Made by a program: the position numbers and the translations under genes
Assembly (NCBI GenBank): GCA_051880035.1
Contig: JBJENE010000066.1
Location: forward strand, 1-64,000
DNA from: Eshraghiella sp051880035
GTDB taxonomy: Bacteria > Bacillota > Clostridia > Lachnospirales > Lachnospiraceae
Length of the DNA stretch: 64,000 nucleotides
Direction: 5' to 3'
Shown: one piece after another, positions 26,671-35,714 of the stretch
Numbering within the stretch: the stretch's first letter is position 1
How the letters are laid out: each line of letters begins with the position of its first letter
Notes under the pieces: generated by a model
What the model was told of the DNA's origin: nothing
Database searches by the model: none
Seen by the model: only the letters and a program-made list of their open reading frames with translations

Positions 26671-28893
26671 TTATTCGTCAAAAGAAATCTCTTCTTCTGC
26701 AATATTGAAAATCTCAATTTTATTCTCAACATTTATTCTTTGAACCAACCATCCTTTGAATGAACACTGATAAATAAAATCTTCTATTCTATTTACTCCG
26801 TTCATTTCTTTTAAGGTAACAACAACGCCAAATGGAATCCCTTTTCCATCAGGTCTGCCAAGTCTTTCTTTGGTTTTTATGCTGATTCCCCATAATCCAT
26901 CTCCATATACTTTTTTTGCTCTTGCACCCTTCTTTATTTTTTCACATATATGTTTTATGTTATCCCATTTTCGATATTCGTTTCTCGCCTTTTCTTCTAC
27001 AAGATAATGCAGTCCCTCTGTACTTTGCTTATTGTCATTAATAGTATCTAAACCTCCATTTTCTTTTACCCTGCCAAAGTGTAAATCCAACTCGGTATTT
27101 GTATAATCAACCCCCTGATTTCTAGTACATTTCGGGAAATAACACAAAGTTGCTTTCGCTATATATGGTTGTTTTTCTTTATATATTGGTACCGGAATTG
27201 AAAAATTATATGTATCATATAATTCTGATGTCCCAGACAAGATAAATCTAATTTCATCATCTTGAGATTTCACTATATCTTCTATTCGTCTCGGAACGAT
27301 TCCATAACCTATAACATGAGATGGATCTCCCATCTTTTTCCAACTCGCTGCGGAATCAACAATTAGCGCCTTCGCCACCTCTCTGCTAAACCCTAAAACA
27401 TGTATCATATATGCCATTTTTCTTGAAATCCAAGGTGCTGCATACGATGTGCCGGTGACAAAGCTTTCTCCAAATGGAGAGCATACGCGGATTCTATCGT
27501 TTCCATCTCCACCGTAATAGCAAATATCCGGCTTATTAAAAAATGATAAAACCGGTCCCGTTCTGGAATATGATGCAGGTCTGTTATCAAATCCAACCGC
27601 ATTTACCACTAATGAATTTATTGAATCTGCAGGTGCTCCTATTCGTTTAATACGATTATTATCTCTTGGTATGTTTGTTCCTGCGACCACAAAAACAACA
27701 TCATTTTCATACTGTATCTGATCCAAAATAGCTGCTTCGGGAGAAATAAAATTAGGATTAATCTCTAACGCCGATCCCAAAGATAAATTCCAAACTTTTA
27801 TATCTTTATTTTCTTTAACTATCTCTTTTATTTCCCTAAGTATGGAAAAAGAACTAAACCTTCCGCTTGTTGCCACTCCAAAATGTCTGACTCTGAATCT
27901 TCCACATCCATCGTCCAAATTTGGGTTAAAACTTGTTCCATCGACTATAATTGATGTTACTTCTGTTCCATGAATATAATCCCTATCATCACGCGGCAGC
28001 TCTTTCGGTAATCTATCCTTGTTATCAACCCAATCCGAAAAATATACTGACTCATCAAACAATGTATCAATCACTCCGATAATCGGTTCATTCTTAGGTT
28101 GCGGAATTGTTAGTATACTGCTTGGTTCAAAATCAAAATCGGAATAATCCAATTGTGAAATATCGCTCACAGCCATGGCGATTAAATATGGTGCTTTCTC
28201 TTTTAACAGTTCATATTCATATGGTAACAGTAACAATGTTGTATCATCAATAACATTTGTTGGACGATAATCAATATTTAAGCGTCTTAATAGCTCGTTA
28301 ATTTTTATTCCTGTATCATATATGGTTATAATTGTACTTTCTTCAAAATCATCCGCTTCTAAACCAACATAAAATCTATTAACATAATATGCATCAACTA
28401 TTACCGCTACAAATGCATTACGCTTCAAAGGCTCTGCATCAGACCACGAAGTCACCCTCTTATTAATATTTAAAATATCTTCCGTTGTAATCGTTCCATC
28501 ATACTTATTATTAACAATATTAAATGCCGCATGAAGAAGTTGTTTTGTTTTTCTAATGGTCTCAATATTAATACAATGTGTTATCACATGCCTTTTGTGT
28601 AAATCACCTACAAATTTGGCACCAACAATAACTTCATTAACGCTTGACCCCGGAACTAAAAGTTTACTTACTCTATGTGATTTAGCTACTACACTCGTAT
28701 ATTCTACACATACTAATGGTTTATCTACAATTTGTTTTTGTTCCCAAAAAGACAAAACACTGTCCAAATCTCTTTCCAAACTGTGTATATGTTCACTATC
28801 AACACATGCATTTTTAGGCAAATTATTTATAACTACCGGCTTTGGTGCTTTTCTTTGCTCAAAATGTCCCTTTAATTGTAACAGATCATTCAT
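26671..28893 (-). CDS. Subtilisin-like (S8) serine protease of an IetAS-type module
   Basis: A 740-residue protein without signal peptide, hence cytosolic. After an N-terminal region of about 265 residues with no recognised domain comes an S8 protease domain (about 270-510) with all three catalytic residues: Asp276 in GVIDTLFD, His308 in IHGTEVTS and Ser483 in GTSYAAPW, plus VVAGTN for the oxyanion hole. A C-terminal region of about 230 residues follows. The size, the cytosolic location and the immediately upstream AAA ATPase match the protease (IetS) of IetAS systems, known first from a Ti plasmid stability/incompatibility locus and later as an anti-phage defence. Its ATG follows the ATPase stop by four bases, with the ribosome site inside the ATPase's last codons. 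Confidence 0.88.
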   Translation of the reverse strand: MNDLLQLKGHFEQRKAPKPVVINNLPKNACVDSEHIHSLERDLDSVLSFWEQKQIVDKPLVCVEYTSVVAKSHRVSKLLVPGSSVNEVIVGAKFVGDLHKRHVITHCINIETIRKTKQLLHAAFNIVNNKYDGTITTEDILNINKRVTSWSDAEPLKRNAFVAVIVDAYYVNRFYVGLEADDFEESTIITIYDTGIKINELLRRLNIDYRPTNVIDDTTLLLLPYEYELLKEKAPYLIAMAVSDISQLDYSDFDFEPSSILTIPQPKNEPIIGVIDTLFDESVYFSDWVDNKDRLPKELPRDDRDYIHGTEVTSIIVDGTSFNPNLDDGCGRFRVRHFGVATSGRFSSFSILREIKEIVKENKDIKVWNLSLGSALEINPNFISPEAAILDQIQYENDVVFVVAGTNIPRDNNRIKRIGAPADSINSLVVNAVGFDNRPASYSRTGPVLSFFNKPDICYYGGDGNDRIRVCSPFGESFVTGTSYAAPWISRKMAYMIHVLGFSREVAKALIVDSAASWKKMGDPSHVIGYGIVPRRIEDIVKSQDDEIRFILSGTSELYDTYNFSIPVPIYKEKQPYIAKATLCYFPKCTRNQGVDYTNTELDLHFGRVKENGGLDTINDNKQSTEGLHYLVEEKARNEYRKWDNIKHICEKIKKGARAKKVYGDGLWGISIKTKERLGRPDGKGIPFGVVVTLKEMNGVNRIEDFIYQCSFKGWLVQRINVENKIEIFNIAEEEISFDE

Positions 28894-28897
28894 AATC

Positions 28898-29929
28898 TTA
28901 TCCTTTCAGTTCTCTTGACACTTGACTTTTTGATACTCCAGTTAAAATTTCAATTTCTCGAACTGTATATCCCTTTTCTTGCAGTTCTTTAAGTTCTATT
29001 TTATGTTCGTCATTCACAGCAAGATATAACCTTCTTAAATAGTCATATTCATCTCCTACTTTACTAAAGGCAATAGATGTTTTAATTATATTTTGTAATT
29101 CTCCCGGATAAGGAATTACCTCCATCCCATTTAAAATCTTTCTAAATAACCTGATGTTCTTTGTTGCAAACTTGAATTTCCCCAAATAAGTATTTAAAAT
29201 GCTTTCTGCAATTTCCAACAAATCTTCTTTACTATACCTATTAAAGTTAATTATAGAATCAAATCTTCTAACTAATGCTTTATCAAATTTGTTATATAAA
29301 TTTGTTGTAGCAATTAATACTATCCGACTGTTCATTCTATCAAACTCTTTCAAAATAGCCGAAGTAGCCCTTCCCATCTCACGCAAATCATTATTATTGG
29401 TTCGATCTAGAGCAATTGCATCTATCTCATCAAATAGAATTATTATCCTCTCCGGATGTGCAAAACTATTAATTTCATTGAATAAAGCAACAATATTCTT
29501 TGATGTTTGCCCCAACTTACTATCAACGATCGAATCAAAATCAACAGCATATAGGTCTCGGTTTAAAATTCGAGCAATTTGCTTTACCGTCTCGGTTTTA
29601 CCCGTTCCTGGTGCACCCTGAAATAAAAATTTATTTATTCCTACATTATGTCCCACCGCATTTACGATTCCAACAATATCCTCTTTTATTTCATTTGGAA
29701 GTGGAAGTGCTTCGTTGCCAGGCTCTACCTTTCTAAAAAAAGCATGTTCACCACTTACCTGTGGAACAAATGTATTTGCATCTGATAGAAGCGCCATAAT
29801 ATATTCAGACAGCTGATAATCTCCTGCATTATCAAAATCTCTTGCTATCTCATAAGCTTCATTTCTAAACCCCACATCATTTTTCTCCGAATAGAATTTT
29901 ATCAAATTCAACACATTTTTCTTTTTCAT
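28898..29929 (-). CDS. AAA+ ATPase (IetA-like) with C-terminal helix-turn-helix
   Basis: A 343-residue AAA+ ATPase: Walker A GAPGTGKT (105-112), Walker B ILFDEID (164-170), sensor-1 Asn in ATTN (N210) and arginine-finger candidates in ALVRRFD (R221/R222), so it should hydrolyse ATP as an oligomer. The first 80 residues are helical without recognised motif. The last 30 residues (about 314-343, ending TGVSKSQVSRELKG) read as a resolvase-type helix-turn-helix, an addition that could bind DNA. It is first in the operon, followed by the S8 protease; together they look like IetAS. A promoter lies at 29965-29993. Sampled lines of the operon are poorer in G+C than neighbours. Confidence 0.88.
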   Translation of the reverse strand: MKKKNVLNLIKFYSEKNDVGFRNEAYEIARDFDNAGDYQLSEYIMALLSDANTFVPQVSGEHAFFRKVEPGNEALPLPNEIKEDIVGIVNAVGHNVGINKFLFQGAPGTGKTETVKQIARILNRDLYAVDFDSIVDSKLGQTSKNIVALFNEINSFAHPERIIILFDEIDAIALDRTNNNDLREMGRATSAILKEFDRMNSRIVLIATTNLYNKFDKALVRRFDSIINFNRYSKEDLLEIAESILNTYLGKFKFATKNIRLFRKILNGMEVIPYPGELQNIIKTSIAFSKVGDEYDYLRRLYLAVNDEHKIELKELQEKGYTVREIEILTGVSKSQVSRELKG

Positions 29930-29964
29930 CCCACTGTTCCACCTTTTCTTTATATTCTAATATT

Positions 29965-29993
29965 AATATATATTACATGGGACAGAATGTCAA
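29965..29993 (-). promoter_or_regulatory. Promoter of the ATPase-protease cassette
   Basis: On the minus strand, consensus TTGACA (29988-29993), a 17-bp spacer, then TATATT (29965-29970). It lies wholly between the right repeat and the cassette, so the cassette carries its own promoter. Confidence 0.8.
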
Positions 29994-30005
29994 TATTTTG
30001 GGACA
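29978..30005. promoter_or_regulatory. Twin TGGGACA heptamers across the cassette promoter (possible operator)
   Basis: TGGGACA occurs at 29978-29984 and again at 29999-30005, same orientation, exactly 21 bp apart (two helical turns). One copy sits in the promoter spacer and the other just upstream of the -35 box, a layout that fits a repressor site. That the ATPase's helix-turn-helix binds it is an inference. Confidence 0.5.
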
Positions 30006-30010
30006 ATAAT

Positions 30011-30134
30011 ATGTAAAAAGCCCGGTTGAAAGATTTTTGATGCCGTGGGTCCTTAGGCTGCGTCCTCTGCAGCCTTAGTACCCTTACGAGCATCAACCAA
30101 ACGCAAGTGTTCTTTCAACCGGGCTATTTACATA
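30011..30134 (-). repeat. Right copy (R2) of the 124-bp hairpin direct repeat
   Basis: Same orientation and length as the copy at 26526-26649, one base different. It begins four bases after the stop codon of the LCP gene (30139) and ends before the cassette promoter, so it can act as the transcription terminator of the surface-polysaccharide operon. Probably the ancestral copy between that operon and the ylmC/ymxH gene, or one of two ends of an inserted cassette. Confidence 0.9.
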
Positions 30135-30138
30135 CACA

Positions 30139-31248
30139 TTACTTCACCCCGTAAATTGTGCTGTAAAGCTTGTCAATATAATAATTAAAATCAATGCCTA
30201 TATGGGATATTCCGTCGATAGTCAGATATTTAAACTGATCGTCAGGTATTCCCCATGAAATAATCTCGTAATTTCCGATATCCGGAAGGATTGCAATGAT
30301 TTCAAGAAATTCAGAAACCGGAATATTTGTGGTAACCTCCGGGAGAACTGAATCAAGAAGATTAATAAGCGTGGCTGCATCTATACTTTTAAGCTTATCA
30401 AAAATAAGATTTACAACTTTTCGCTGTCTTTCTGTTCTCGTAAAATCCCCGTTGCCGACATATCGGAATCTGGCATATGCCAGTGCCTGTTTGCCGTTAA
30501 GGTGTTTATATGAGCCGTCGGCACTTTCCAGATATCCTTCATGCTCGTCTCCTCCTGTCAGAAGATTACTTGCATGTATGTACTGATTTAGCCAGTAGAG
30601 CTCGTCTTCCTGAACATCCACATCAATACCTCCGAGGATATCCACTACCTTGATAAACGAATAAAAATCCACGGCAATGTATCTGTCTATCTCTATAGAA
30701 AAATTGTATTTAATTGTATCTAAAAGCAGCTCAACACCTCCGTACGCATAGGAAGCATTGATTTTGTCAAATCCCCTGCCGTTCAGATTTACATATAAAT
30801 CCCTTAAAAAAGATGTGGCAATAATCTGTTTTGTATTTTTATTAATTGATATTAAAAGCATTGTATCGGAACGACCCGTTCCATTGGCTATTCTTGTATC
30901 GGAGCCTATAAGCAGGACATTGTATACATCATCTAAATCCTTATATGATTCTCCGATATTTCCAAGTGCCTCCATTGCTGCTTTCTTGTATTCATCAATT
31001 TCCTCCTCCGAAGAGTCCGCACTTGTCTCTTCCAGTGGATTTGTAACATCTTCAAAGGCTGTACCGATTTCTTCTGCAATTGTATAATTCTCATTTAACG
31101 GAACATAATTCATTTTTTTGATATAATGAACCACTACGAGAACGGCAACGAGTGCCACAAAAACAACGGTTCCTATTACAATTCCGCCTGCTATTGCCGC
31201 AATCTTTCCTGCATTCTTCTTTTTTCCCCGTCTTTTTTTATTTGCCAT
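30139..31248 (-). CDS. LytR-CpsA-Psr (LCP) family cell-wall polymer ligase
   Basis: A 369-residue membrane-anchored enzyme that transfers lipid-linked polymers to peptidoglycan. A basic start (ANKKRRGKKK) precedes one transmembrane helix (about 15-40); the external LCP domain (about 115-330) has LLIGSDTR, RSDTMLLISINK, SFLRDLYV and the arginines that bind the pyrophosphate. The ATG at 31246-31248 has GAGG eight bases upstream; an upstream in-frame ATG adds residues with no ribosome site. Last gene of the surface-polysaccharide operon, with R2 four bases beyond its stop. Confidence 0.94.
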   Translation of the reverse strand: MANKKRRGKKKNAGKIAAIAGGIVIGTVVFVALVAVLVVVHYIKKMNYVPLNENYTIAEEIGTAFEDVTNPLEETSADSSEEEIDEYKKAAMEALGNIGESYKDLDDVYNVLLIGSDTRIANGTGRSDTMLLISINKNTKQIIATSFLRDLYVNLNGRGFDKINASYAYGGVELLLDTIKYNFSIEIDRYIAVDFYSFIKVVDILGGIDVDVQEDELYWLNQYIHASNLLTGGDEHEGYLESADGSYKHLNGKQALAYARFRYVGNGDFTRTERQRKVVNLIFDKLKSIDAATLINLLDSVLPEVTTNIPVSEFLEIIAILPDIGNYEIISWGIPDDQFKYLTIDGISHIGIDFNYYIDKLYSTIYGVK

Positions 31249-31322
31249 ACTAAAAGCCTCACATGCCCCTGCAGAGGGAGAAATGCCTGTCCGCAGGGGC
31301 AATTGTTATTTTTATAAATTCT

Positions 31323-32237
31323 TTAGTTCCACAGATTTGCCGGATATTTACCGTCAGCAATCAGCTTTTTGATGGAATTAACAACCTCCGGTTTATCTTC
31401 TTTATAAGTTACGCCAAACCACTTGCTTCCCGTCTCAAGCACTTTGACACCGGCAAGTTTTTCTTGGATAAGTTCATCTATTACAACCGGAAGATAGAAT
31501 TCTTTCTTAATATCCTCCTCTGTAAGAGAAGCCAGGAACTTAACAAATCTCGGTTCCAGTTCGTTAAAGAACTCCGGAGTCAATCCCCACATATTCATGG
31601 ACACACAGCTTGAAAGTGTGGCTACGGTATCGCTTCCGTTCTCGTCATGAACAACCTGACCATTCTCATATCTGATACCTGTAGTTTCGCATACGGATTT
31701 TAACATACCCTCGGAATCTTCCACACATATTCCTCTCGTTACCGCTCCGTTATCGCTTAATGTATTTCCCAGTCTGAATCCTGCCATGCAGAAATCATAT
31801 TTTCTGCCGCCTGGTATTCCTCCTGTAAGCTCATCATGAATAAGTCTGAACGGCTCTTCTCCGTAAAAGTCATCTGCATTAATTACAACAAAAGGCTCAT
31901 TTACAACATTTTTGCATGCAAGAACCGCCTGGCCTGTTCCCCAAGGCTTTGTTCTGTCCGCAGGAACCGTGAAACCTTCAGGAATATCATTAAGTTCCTG
32001 ATACACATACTCGACCTTCATTACTTTTTCAATGCGGTTTCCGATAATTTCCTTAAAGTCAGCTTCTATATCCTTGCGAATAATAAACACAACCTTATTA
32101 AAGCCTGCTTTTTTTGCGTCGAAAATGGAATAATCCATAATGATTTCTCCGTTAGGTCCCATTTTCTCTAACTGCTTAATTCCTCCGCCGAATCTGCTTC
32201 CGATTCCGGCTGCCATAATCACAAGTGTAGTATCCAT
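31323..32237 (-). CDS. Sugar-phosphate nucleotidyltransferase family protein
   Basis: A 304-residue cytosolic protein. The N-terminal motif MAAGIGSRFGG with KQLEKMGPNGEIIMDY marks the nucleotidyltransferase family that makes NDP-sugars; AVLACKNVV and INADDFYG follow. The exact sugar is not predictable. The ATG at 32235-32237 stands after GAGGAGG; a 51-residue longer frame is a shadow of the upstream LCP gene's end. It lies between two LCP genes in the operon, which implies a role in surface polymer precursor supply. Confidence 0.88.
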   Translation of the reverse strand: MDTTLVIMAAGIGSRFGGGIKQLEKMGPNGEIIMDYSIFDAKKAGFNKVVFIIRKDIEADFKEIIGNRIEKVMKVEYVYQELNDIPEGFTVPADRTKPWGTGQAVLACKNVVNEPFVVINADDFYGEEPFRLIHDELTGGIPGGRKYDFCMAGFRLGNTLSDNGAVTRGICVEDSEGMLKSVCETTGIRYENGQVVHDENGSDTVATLSSCVSMNMWGLTPEFFNELEPRFVKFLASLTEEDIKKEFYLPVVIDELIQEKLAGVKVLETGSKWFGVTYKEDKPEVVNSIKKLIADGKYPANLWN

Positions 32238-32259
32238 TTTTGCCTCCTCACAATTATTG

Positions 32260-33537
32260 TTATTCACCATATATCCCATTAATAAGTAACTCAACATTCT
32301 TTTTGTAATCCGGCAGCAGGACAGAAATATTGTCAATATATGTAGGTGTGCTGCTGTCATCAAACGGTACTCTCTGGGACACAACTTCATATCCCAGATA
32401 TGTTATTGCATCTTCGATAATATCCCAGATTTCATCAGAATCCATATTGGTACTGATATTAGGAAGGGCATTATCCGCAAAATTCATAATCTGCGTCATG
32501 CTCATACTCTTACAATTATTAAAAATTGCGTTTAAGATTTTTCTTTGTCTGTTGGTTCTCTCATAATCCGCATTTCCCACATAACGGATTCTTGCATAAG
32601 CTACAGCCTGCATTCCGTTAAGGTGCAGATCTCCGCCTGTAGTAAGGTACTGGGTATTCGGGTCCTGGCCTGTGTACTGACACATTCTCCTGATATAATC
32701 ATTGGCAACAGGTATCTCCTCATCCGTAACATACATATCGATACCGCCTGCTGCATCAACAATATTCATCATTCCGTAAAAATCCACTCTCAGGTATTTA
32801 TCAACTTTAATTTTAAAATTACCGGTAATTGTCGCACAAAGCAGATTACTTCCTCCTACCGCATGGGAAAGGTTAAGTTTTCCGCTGGTATCAAGTTCCG
32901 GAATATATACATACATATCCCTCATAAAACTTGTCATTACAATCTTTTTGGTTTTCTTATTGATTGAAACAAGTATCATGGAGTCGGAATTACCGTTCCA
33001 ACTGTCACTTACGCGCACATCGGTACCTATAAAAAGGATGTTGGTAACATAGTTTGACTCCACTGCCTCTGTGGAATAGAAAAATGTCTTTGAATCGGCA
33101 TCAATAAGATTACGCTCAACTTCATCAAGATTATCTTCATCAGGTACTGTCTCATCGGCAGACTCTTTTATCGCATTTTCGTCAATATGATATCCGTCGA
33201 ATGTCTCATAATTAAGTTTATCAATAAACCTGTTGGTAATAACTTTTTTACCGATTAATATCGCAAGAAAAACAACAAGCCAGAGTGAAACAAGTGTAAT
33301 ATCCACACCGATTAATACACGGAGTTTTTTGGAAAAACGGTGCTTTTTAACTTTGGTTTCAGTCTCTTCCTGTAAAACATCTTCTCCGTCTTCCTCTGTG
33401 TCTGCTTCTGTATTTTCCTCTATATCTGCTTCTTTGTCTTCCTCTACGGTCTGTTCTGATTCTTCTGTTTCCGGTAATTCGGTTTCTTCACTTAATTCTT
33501 CGTCATTTTCTTCCATTTTATCATCAAAATCGTTCAT
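32260..33537 (-). CDS. LytR-CpsA-Psr (LCP) family ligase with acidic cytosolic tail
   Basis: A 425-residue LCP protein. The first 65 or so residues are highly acidic (Glu/Asp-rich with repeated EE and TE pairs) and lie on the cytosolic side; one membrane helix (about 73-95) and the external LCP domain (about 155-395) follow, with LFIGTDVR, SDSMILVSINK, SFMRDMYV. The tail is unusual. The start at MNDFDDKM follows AAGGTAAGG and lies four bases after the sugar-transferase stop. Two LCP genes in one operon suggest either different acceptor sites or redundancy. Confidence 0.93.
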   Translation of the reverse strand: MNDFDDKMEENDEELSEETELPETEESEQTVEEDKEADIEENTEADTEEDGEDVLQEETETKVKKHRFSKKLRVLIGVDITLVSLWLVVFLAILIGKKVITNRFIDKLNYETFDGYHIDENAIKESADETVPDEDNLDEVERNLIDADSKTFFYSTEAVESNYVTNILFIGTDVRVSDSWNGNSDSMILVSINKKTKKIVMTSFMRDMYVYIPELDTSGKLNLSHAVGGSNLLCATITGNFKIKVDKYLRVDFYGMMNIVDAAGGIDMYVTDEEIPVANDYIRRMCQYTGQDPNTQYLTTGGDLHLNGMQAVAYARIRYVGNADYERTNRQRKILNAIFNNCKSMSMTQIMNFADNALPNISTNMDSDEIWDIIEDAITYLGYEVVSQRVPFDDSSTPTYIDNISVLLPDYKKNVELLINGIYGE

Positions 33538-33541
33538 TGCC

Positions 33542-34960
33542 TTACCTTGAGCCTTTCTTCGTAAATACAACCGCAATTGTTTTTATAAGAATTTTCAAAT
33601 CAAGTACCAGTGACCAGTTATCAATATATTCCAAATCCAGCTTGACAACCTCTTCAAAATCGGTAATATCACTTCTGCCGCTTACCTGCCATAAACCTGT
33701 AATTCCCGGTTTCATGCTGAGACGGCGTTTGTGGTGAAAAGCATATTTTTCAAATTCATTTACCGTAGGCGGTCTTGTACCCACAAGGCTCATATCACCT
33801 TTAAGGACATTGAAAAACTGAGGCAGTTCATCAATACTTGTCTTTCTTATAAATCTTCCCACCCTGGTAATTCTTGGGTCATCCGACAGTTTAAACATAT
33901 ATCCCGTCATTTCATTCCGGTCCATCAGAGCCTTTTTGCGCTCTTCCGCATCCTTATACATGGAACGGAATTTATATATATAGAAAAACCTGCCGTTTTT
34001 ACCTACTCTTTTCTGTTTAAAAATAAGCGGTCCCCTTGACTCTATAAGGATTGCAGGTGCAACAAAAAGTCCGACTACAAGGGTAATAAGAATACCCGCC
34101 AGGGCTCCGACTATATCTATACATCTTTTAATAAAAACTTTACTGGCATCAAATTTCTTGGTAGCGAACGAAATAACAGGATATGTTCCGTAAACCGCAA
34201 TTTCCTTATCAAATCCGGCAAAATTTTCCAGCATTGTTATGGTTAAATGAACGGTAATACCCATTTTTTCAAATTCCGCAATAATGCTCTTAAGGGAGTT
34301 TCCCGAATCGTAGGGAACACTGATGAAAACCTCATCAACTATTTCCTTACGGGCCATTTCAAGCATGTCGGAAAATGTAGCCATAACCGGAACATCAAGT
34401 ATTTTCTCGCCTCTCATATCATCATCCACAATACAGAGTTTATAATCCCTGCCTGTGAAATTTTTATCATTCTTAAGCTGGCTTATGACTTCTTCTGCTT
34501 TGTCCTTCGTGGTAACAACATAGCAGAAAAGTGTATTAATTTTGATTGAGAACCATTTTCTGATTAAGAATTTATAAATTATATGGGTCAGGTACATTAA
34601 AATAACATTGACAACAAGTGCCGTACCCAGACCGCCTCTGGTCATAATCTTTATGTCCTTCTGCAAAAAGAGCAAAAGGAGAAGAACTACCATAAATAAA
34701 ATATTTATTTTGAAAACATAAAACAGTTCTTCCAGATAACCTCTTTTAATCATCTGGTCATTCATGTTAAAGAAAAGGAACACAACAATAAATGCCAGAA
34801 CAATAGTCCCTAAAAGCGCAAGAACATCCGTATGGCTGAGATAATATTTGCTGACTAATCTGGTTGATATATAATCAACGCTGAAAAAGCTGAAGATCAG
34901 ACACGCAAGATCAATTATCATAAGACCCAGAGTCTGCAGCTTGCCTTTAAAACCATTCAT
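33542..34960 (-). CDS. Undecaprenyl-phosphate sugar phosphotransferase (WbaP/CpsE type)
   Basis: A 472-residue membrane enzyme that starts polymer synthesis by moving a sugar-1-phosphate onto undecaprenyl phosphate. Four N-terminal membrane helices (about 10-120), a CoA-binding-like domain (about 140-260), then a re-entrant helix and the bacterial sugar-transferase domain (about 275-472) with FKQKRVGKNGRFFYIYKFRSM, IDELPQFFNVLKGDMSLVGTRPP and MKPGITGLWQVSGRS. Which sugar is not predictable. It is followed, four bases later, by an LCP gene. Confidence 0.94.
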   Translation of the reverse strand: MNGFKGKLQTLGLMIIDLACLIFSFFSVDYISTRLVSKYYLSHTDVLALLGTIVLAFIVVFLFFNMNDQMIKRGYLEELFYVFKINILFMVVLLLLLFLQKDIKIMTRGGLGTALVVNVILMYLTHIIYKFLIRKWFSIKINTLFCYVVTTKDKAEEVISQLKNDKNFTGRDYKLCIVDDDMRGEKILDVPVMATFSDMLEMARKEIVDEVFISVPYDSGNSLKSIIAEFEKMGITVHLTITMLENFAGFDKEIAVYGTYPVISFATKKFDASKVFIKRCIDIVGALAGILITLVVGLFVAPAILIESRGPLIFKQKRVGKNGRFFYIYKFRSMYKDAEERKKALMDRNEMTGYMFKLSDDPRITRVGRFIRKTSIDELPQFFNVLKGDMSLVGTRPPTVNEFEKYAFHHKRRLSMKPGITGLWQVSGRSDITDFEEVVKLDLEYIDNWSLVLDLKILIKTIAVVFTKKGSR

Positions 34961-34982
34961 TTTAACACTCCACTTCAGTCAA

Positions 34983-35714
34983 TTATGACATGAATTCGTC
35001 ATATACCGGCAAAACCTCATCCACTGTACCAATCATTTTAATTTCACCTTCATGAAGCCAAATAACACGGTCGCACAGTGATTTTATGGTTTCTGTGTTA
35101 TGTGATACAATTATAACTGTTCTGTTATCATCTGAAATAAGCTCTTTCATTTTCTGTGAGCTCTTCTTTTTAAACTTGGCATCTCCTACGCTTAAAACCT
35201 CATCAACCAGCATAATTTCCGGTTCCAGAAGAGCTGTAATCGAAAAGGCAAGTTTGGAAAACATACCGCTTGAATATGTCTTAACAGGCATGTCAATAAA
35301 CTGTCCAAGCTCGGCAAACTCAATTATTGCATCCATTTTTTCTTCAATCTGCTCTTTGGTAAAACCTAAAAGCATTCCTGAAAGAACAATATTTTCCCTT
35401 CCGGTAAGTTTTCTCTGAAATCCGACTCCTATTGAGAGAAGGGCAACAGATTCCGAACTAAGGTCAATCGTACCTTCATCCGGCGAAAAAATACCTGCTA
35501 TTGCACGAAGTGTTGTGGATTTACCGCTTCCGTTTTTGCCGATAAGTCCCACAATCTCGCCCCGCTTAACATCAAAAGAGATTCCTCTTACGGCCTCAAA
35601 GACCTCTGTTTTACTCTTTTTGAGACGAAAAATACTGCTTTTTATGGATACATTTTTCAAACACTTATATCTGATTCGGAGATTTTTTACTTCAATAGCA
35701 TTTTCTTTATTCAC
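34983..35714 (-). CDS. Polysaccharide/teichoic acid ABC exporter, ATP-binding subunit (TagH/Wzt-like)
   Basis: A 243-residue ATPase energising polymer export. Walker A GKNGSGKST, signature YSSGM and Walker B MLVDEVLSVGD are typical of TagH/Wzt; there is no C-terminal carbohydrate-binding extension. Start is a GTG that directly abuts the TAA of the permease gene, with AAAGGTG upstream. It works with the permease at 35715-36515. Confidence 0.94.
   Translation of the reverse strand: MNKENAIEVKNLRIRYKCLKNVSIKSSIFRLKKSKTEVFEAVRGISFDVKRGEIVGLIGKNGSGKSTTLRAIAGIFSPDEGTIDLSSESVALLSIGVGFQRKLTGRENIVLSGMLLGFTKEQIEEKMDAIIEFAELGQFIDMPVKTYSSGMFSKLAFSITALLEPEIMLVDEVLSVGDAKFKKKSSQKMKELISDDNRTVIIVSHNTETIKSLCDRVIWLHEGEIKMIGTVDEVLPVYDEFMS

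Noticed and set aside
26526..30134. The 124-bp repeats as a CRISPR array or as tRNA attachment sites
   Set aside because: Only two copies, 3.5 kb apart and far longer than CRISPR repeats; no tRNA gene at either end and no integrase between them.
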